DNA from: Lysinibacillus sp.
Lineage (GTDB): Bacteria > Bacillota > Bacilli > Bacillales_A > Planococcaceae
Assembly: GCA_012735355.1 (NCBI GenBank)
Contig: JAAYHP010000370.1
Location: 1-8,390, forward strand
DNA length: 8,390 nucleotides
Direction: 5' to 3'
The translations under genes were made by a program, and so were the position numbers. Numbering within the stretch: the stretch's first letter is position 1; every line of letters begins with the position of its first letter. Below are positions 6,155-8,390 of this stretch, piece after piece. A model generated the notes under the pieces. The model was not told the DNA's origin and did no database searches. It was given only the letters and a program-made list of their open reading frames with translations.

Positions 6155-6509
6155 ACGTAATCAGCTCCTGATAAATGTAATGTTTTTCATATTACTGCGT
6201 TAATTAAACAACTTTGCTCAACATTTCACAAACTTTATTTAAAAAATAAACAACACACTATGCTCACAATATCACATACTTTTATAAAAAAATATGACTC
6301 GGATCCTTATCACACTTTTATTATACAATTTCTATATCTAAATTCATTATCTAGTATAGACAATGATTTATAAAGATTTTATATATATCTGATAAAAGTA
6401 TGCTAATAATCATGTGCTTTTAGAGGTATGGAAAATACGTTAATTTATTGTAATGTTACCTATGTAGACATTGAGTGTTGTTATTTATATCGATAAGGAA
6501 TGACTAGAA
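6155..6509. other. 355-bp divergent intergenic region with SDR promoter and repeats
   Basis: A very A/T-rich non-coding stretch between the minus-strand SDR pair and the plus-strand hypothetical gene. On the minus strand a perfect TATAAT (6320-6325) is the best SDR -10, with only a weak -35 (ATGAAT, 17 bp upstream) and a leader of about 160 nt. Three related motifs occur: ATAAAAGTGTGATAAG (6306-6321, minus), ATAAAAGTATGTGATATT (6268-6285, minus) and ATAAAAGTATG (6392-6402, plus). The first overlaps the -10 box, so a regulator could act there. No convincing promoter for the plus-strand gene and no credible small gene were found. Confidence 0.5.
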
Positions 6510-7301
6510 ATGAAATTTATTAAAATGATTATAACGATATTCATATTTTTCGCTATCGTTGCAGGTTTGATAGGTGGCTATATTTATAATACAAATTGGA
6601 TGTACAAGTATAAAGGAGAATTCGATCGGTTTTTCGGTGAGGGAAACTGGGAGTATGTTGATAAAGAATCTAAATTAAGTCGTTATGCAACAGAATATTA
6701 TACACGTAGTAGAAGATATTATGGGACTTCAGGTGAAATACCAGAAACGTACCATAATTGGTATGTTCGTTTTTATAATAAATACGGAGAAGAAGAATAT
6801 TGGAAATTTACAGATCATGCATTGAAAATTAACAATGATAAATATGGAATTTTAAGTTCGAAAAGATTTACTAAAAAGCAGGCACTTTATCAAGATTTAA
6901 TGTATCTCTCCTTTTACTTAGTTGGTAAGGAAATTCTACATGAAGTAATTCAAGAAGTACTAACTGAAAATGAAGCAAGTATTTTTCGCGTTGAGATGTC
7001 TTTTCGAGGTAGACCAGATCGAACGCTTTATAACTATTTAGCTAAACAATCGTGGTTTACAGTATCAGGAGCAACAGCGGAACATTACTTAACTAGCGGA
7101 AAACATACTTTCTATATCGATATTTTTGCTTATGACTATAGATTTCAAAAGTTAACGGAACAAGAACAGCAAAATGTCATTAATAGCCTAGAAGAAATTG
7201 AAAAAATGCTGCTTGAAAGGTACGGAGAAAATGCATCGTTTTCCATCTTTATTAATCAACATAACAAAGTGGAGTATAAAGATGGAGTGAAGCAACCTTA
7301 A
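6510..7301 (+). CDS. Membrane-anchored protein of unknown function
   Basis: A 263-residue protein that I do not recognise. Residues 1-5 are basic, 6-26 form one strong hydrophobic helix (MIITIFIFFAIVAGLIGGYI), and the rest is soluble and rich in Tyr, Lys and Glu. There is no lipobox cysteine (no Cys at all) and no AxA signal-peptidase site, so it is most likely a membrane anchor with about 235 residues outside the cell. The domain begins with aromatic-rich segments (YYTRSRRYYG, NWYVRFYNKYGEEEYWKF) and ends with a Glu/Gln-rich helix near 217-240. The start ATG is preceded by AAGGA at a 10-base gap. No terminator separates it from the flavoprotein gene 102 bp downstream, but that gene has its own promoter. 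It is coding by its length, sensible start and codon use; no function is proposed. Confidence 0.8.
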   Translation: MKFIKMIITIFIFFAIVAGLIGGYIYNTNWMYKYKGEFDRFFGEGNWEYVDKESKLSRYATEYYTRSRRYYGTSGEIPETYHNWYVRFYNKYGEEEYWKFTDHALKINNDKYGILSSKRFTKKQALYQDLMYLSFYLVGKEILHEVIQEVLTENEASIFRVEMSFRGRPDRTLYNYLAKQSWFTVSGATAEHYLTSGKHTFYIDIFAYDYRFQKLTEQEQQNVINSLEEIEKMLLERYGENASFSIFINQHNKVEYKDGVKQP

Positions 7302-7337
7302 AAGGAATATTTTTATAGTATATTAAGAAATAATATA

Positions 7338-7367
7338 ATTGAGAACCGTTATCATTTAGTTTATACT
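7338..7367 (+). promoter_or_regulatory. Fur-box-controlled promoter of the flavoprotein reductase gene
   Basis: A 7-1-7 dyad TGAGAAC-C-GTTATCA (7340-7354), arms matching 6 of 7, sits in ATTGAGAACCGTTATCATT, the usual form of Firmicute Fur boxes. It overlaps a -35 box TTGAGA (7339-7344), which is 17 bp from a -10 box TATACT (7362-7367). Fur bound with iron would cover the -35 element, so repression in iron-replete cells and expression under iron limitation are predicted. The SD AAGGAG follows at 7391-7396, seven bases before the ATG. Confidence 0.8.
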
Positions 7368-7403
7368 AATAAAAAAACTAATATTTTAATAAGGAGAATG
7401 TAA

Positions 7404-8120
7404 ATGCAATTTCAAATATACTGGACCAAAATTAATAAAATTATTGATGAAACGCCAGAAGTGAAAACCTACTTAGTTGACATCCCAGATGGTTATACTT
7501 GGGAAGCAGGGGCTCATATTCACTTAGGACTAAAAGGGTTTAATGAAGGGGAAAAGCCGAATAGAGGTCTAGTTCGTCATATGTCCATCTCCACTTTACC
7601 TAGAGAAAATGCAATAGGTATTACAACGCGCATAAGAGAACAGTGCTCTGAATTTAAATCGATTTTAAGAGGTTTACAAGTGGGAGATGAAGTAGCTGTT
7701 TTTAAAACCCATTGCAATGTACCGCTTAAGCGAGAAAATAAAAATATTTACTTACTTTCATCTGGTGTGGGGCTAGCAACTTTCAGACCAATTGTACTGG
7801 AATATTTAGAGCGTCCTGATAACATAAATCAAATTTATTCTTTAAACATCGATTCTTCGAAAAACTATCTATTTAAAAATATTTTTACAACGGATCATAG
7901 CAAAAATTTCACGGCGAAATTTGTTGATAACCGTAAAGATTATTATGAAGCGGTGAATAATTTAGCAGCAGATAATGCTGGTCTTTATTATATTGTTGGT
8001 AGCGATGAATTTCTTAAACAAAACATTGAAGTATTGTTGGAGAAAGGCATTCAACCAGATCAGATTATGCTTGATAAGCGTGAACGTCAACTGCCTGATT
8101 TTTTACCAATCAATTCATAA
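7404..8120 (+). CDS. Ferredoxin-reductase-like FAD/NAD(P)-binding flavoprotein, iron-regulated
   Basis: A 238-residue member of the ferredoxin-NADP reductase superfamily, single-module and cytosolic, with no iron-sulfur or cytochrome domain. Residues about 3-108 form the FAD barrel, with RHMSIS (58-63) in place of the RxYSxxS flavin motif and no tyrosine at the stacking position (Met60). Residues 112-238 form the nucleotide-binding half, with SSGVGLATFRP (119-129) as the GxGxxxxxP loop and YYIVGSDEFLKQNIEVLLEKG (195-215) as the CGPPxM-like segment, where Cys and Pro are missing. The C-terminus lacks the usual terminal aromatic residue. The upstream Fur box suggests a role in iron acquisition, for example reducing ferric siderophores or supplying electrons to a heme- or siderophore-processing partner; this is inference. 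It is monocistronic, bounded by its own promoter and terminator. Confidence 0.88.
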   Translation: MQFQIYWTKINKIIDETPEVKTYLVDIPDGYTWEAGAHIHLGLKGFNEGEKPNRGLVRHMSISTLPRENAIGITTRIREQCSEFKSILRGLQVGDEVAVFKTHCNVPLKRENKNIYLLSSGVGLATFRPIVLEYLERPDNINQIYSLNIDSSKNYLFKNIFTTDHSKNFTAKFVDNRKDYYEAVNNLAADNAGLYYIVGSDEFLKQNIEVLLEKGIQPDQIMLDKRERQLPDFLPINS

Positions 8121-8127
8121 AGTAATG

Positions 8128-8159
8128 GCGACGAGTTTACAAAACTCTGTCGCTTTTTT
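8128..8159 (+). terminator. Rho-independent terminator of the flavoprotein gene
   Basis: Eight bases after the stop codon, GCGAC-GAGTTT (8128-8138) pairs with AAACTC-T-GTCGC (8142-8153). This gives 11 base pairs with one bulged T and a 3-nt loop, followed directly by TTTTTT (8154-8159). Hairpin and T tract are in the correct order for plus-strand transcription. Confidence 0.88.
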
Positions 8160-8250
8160 ATTTGCTGTTTAATAAAATCCCTTTTCTCCTTTTTTCTCCT
8201 AACCGTTTATAAATTTGTAAAGATTAAATCTATTAATTAGTGAATCTGTC

Positions 8251-8280
8251 TACCGTAAAAAATAGAATCAACATATATTA
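8251..8280 (+). promoter_or_regulatory. Candidate sigma-K (mother-cell sporulation) promoter
   Basis: TACC at 8251-8254 is followed after 17 bp by CATATATTA (8272-8280). This fits the B. subtilis sigma-K pattern of an AC-centred -35 and a CATAnnnTA -10. It lies 39 bp upstream of the ATG at 8320. No good sigma-A promoter was found in the same gap. The consensus is short and A/T-rich, so a chance match is possible. Confidence 0.45.
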
Positions 8281-8319
8281 ACTTGAATGATTTATATAAA
8301 TAGTTAGGAGGCAACTAAA

Positions 8320-8390
8320 ATGGAACAAAAGCTTAAAATCTTAATATTGATTCGACGATTTGACAGAAGTCATCCGAAACATCAACCAAA
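8320..8390 (+). CDS. N-terminal fragment of an unidentified protein, truncated by window edge
   Basis: An ATG at 8320-8322 is preceded by AGGAGG at 8 bases' spacing, and the frame stays open for 23 codons to the window edge (MEQKLKILILIRRFDRSHPK then HQP). The start resembles a Rossmann first beta-strand (LKILILIRRF), as at the head of GT-B glycosyltransferases, some of which modify the spore surface in bacilli. A sigma-K-like promoter upstream would suit that. With so few residues, the function is a guess. Confidence 0.7.
   Translation, partial: MEQKLKILILIRRFDRSHPKHQP

Noticed and set aside
6465..6493. TAGACA-17 bp-TATCGA as promoter of the 6510 gene
   Set aside because: The -10 matches at only 3 of 6 positions, and transcription would start at or beyond the ribosome binding site.
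6428..6496. Possible 22-codon leader peptide (MENTLIYCNVTYVDIECCYL...) before the 6510 gene
   Set aside because: The AGAGGT lies directly against the ATG, too close to work, and no attenuator hairpin follows.
7975..8172. Plus-strand frame overlapping the end of the flavoprotein gene
   Set aside because: It lies in another frame of a convincing gene, runs through that gene's terminator hairpin and has no ribosome binding site.

Overview
The window reads as chromosomal DNA of a low-GC, spore-forming Gram-positive bacterium of the Bacillales, either Bacillus-like or the Lysinibacillus/Solibacillus side. The grounds are the strongly A/T-rich composition, AGGAGG-type ribosome binding sites before nearly every gene, close resemblance of the first two genes to Bacillus subtilis Bmr and BmrR, a Fur box of the Firmicute type, and a sigma-K-like promoter at the right end. 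No rRNA, tRNA, CRISPR array or complete insertion sequence was seen.

Layout, left to right. Positions 1-1727 (minus strand) hold a multidrug-resistance pair: a MerR-family regulator (bmrR-like) followed by a truncated major-facilitator efflux pump (bmr-like). Between them lies a typical MerR-type promoter with a 19-bp spacer filled by an almost perfect dyad. Positions 1829-1874 hold a strong 18-bp hairpin terminator. Positions 1945-4315 (minus) hold a two-gene respiratory operon. The first gene encodes an 8-helix cytochrome bd-superfamily subunit with a C-terminal class I cytochrome c domain. The second, overlapping it by 8 bp, encodes another 8-helix protein that looks like a paralogue of the first and not like CydB. 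Its promoter region carries repeated GTGAAAAAAT motifs.

Positions 4516-4549 hold a GGGACGGTTC/GAACCGTCCC palindrome of the REP-like kind. Positions 4556-6154 (minus) hold two tandem NAD(H)-type short-chain dehydrogenases; the first transcribed is close to levodione reductase. A 355-bp divergent intergenic region follows, with related repeats and a likely SDR promoter. On the plus strand come an unrecognised membrane-anchored protein (6510-7301), a Fur-box-controlled ferredoxin-reductase-like flavoprotein (7404-8120) with its own terminator, and the first 23 codons of another gene (8320-8390) behind a sequence fitting a sigma-K promoter.

The most unusual item is the oxidase operon. Features of a single CydA appear to be divided between two paralogous membrane subunits, the quinol-loop signature is absent, and a cytochrome c domain is built in. 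This suggests a terminal oxidase, or related heme enzyme, that takes electrons from cytochrome c. The other modules (drug efflux, SDR pair, iron-responsive reductase) look like independent transcription units.
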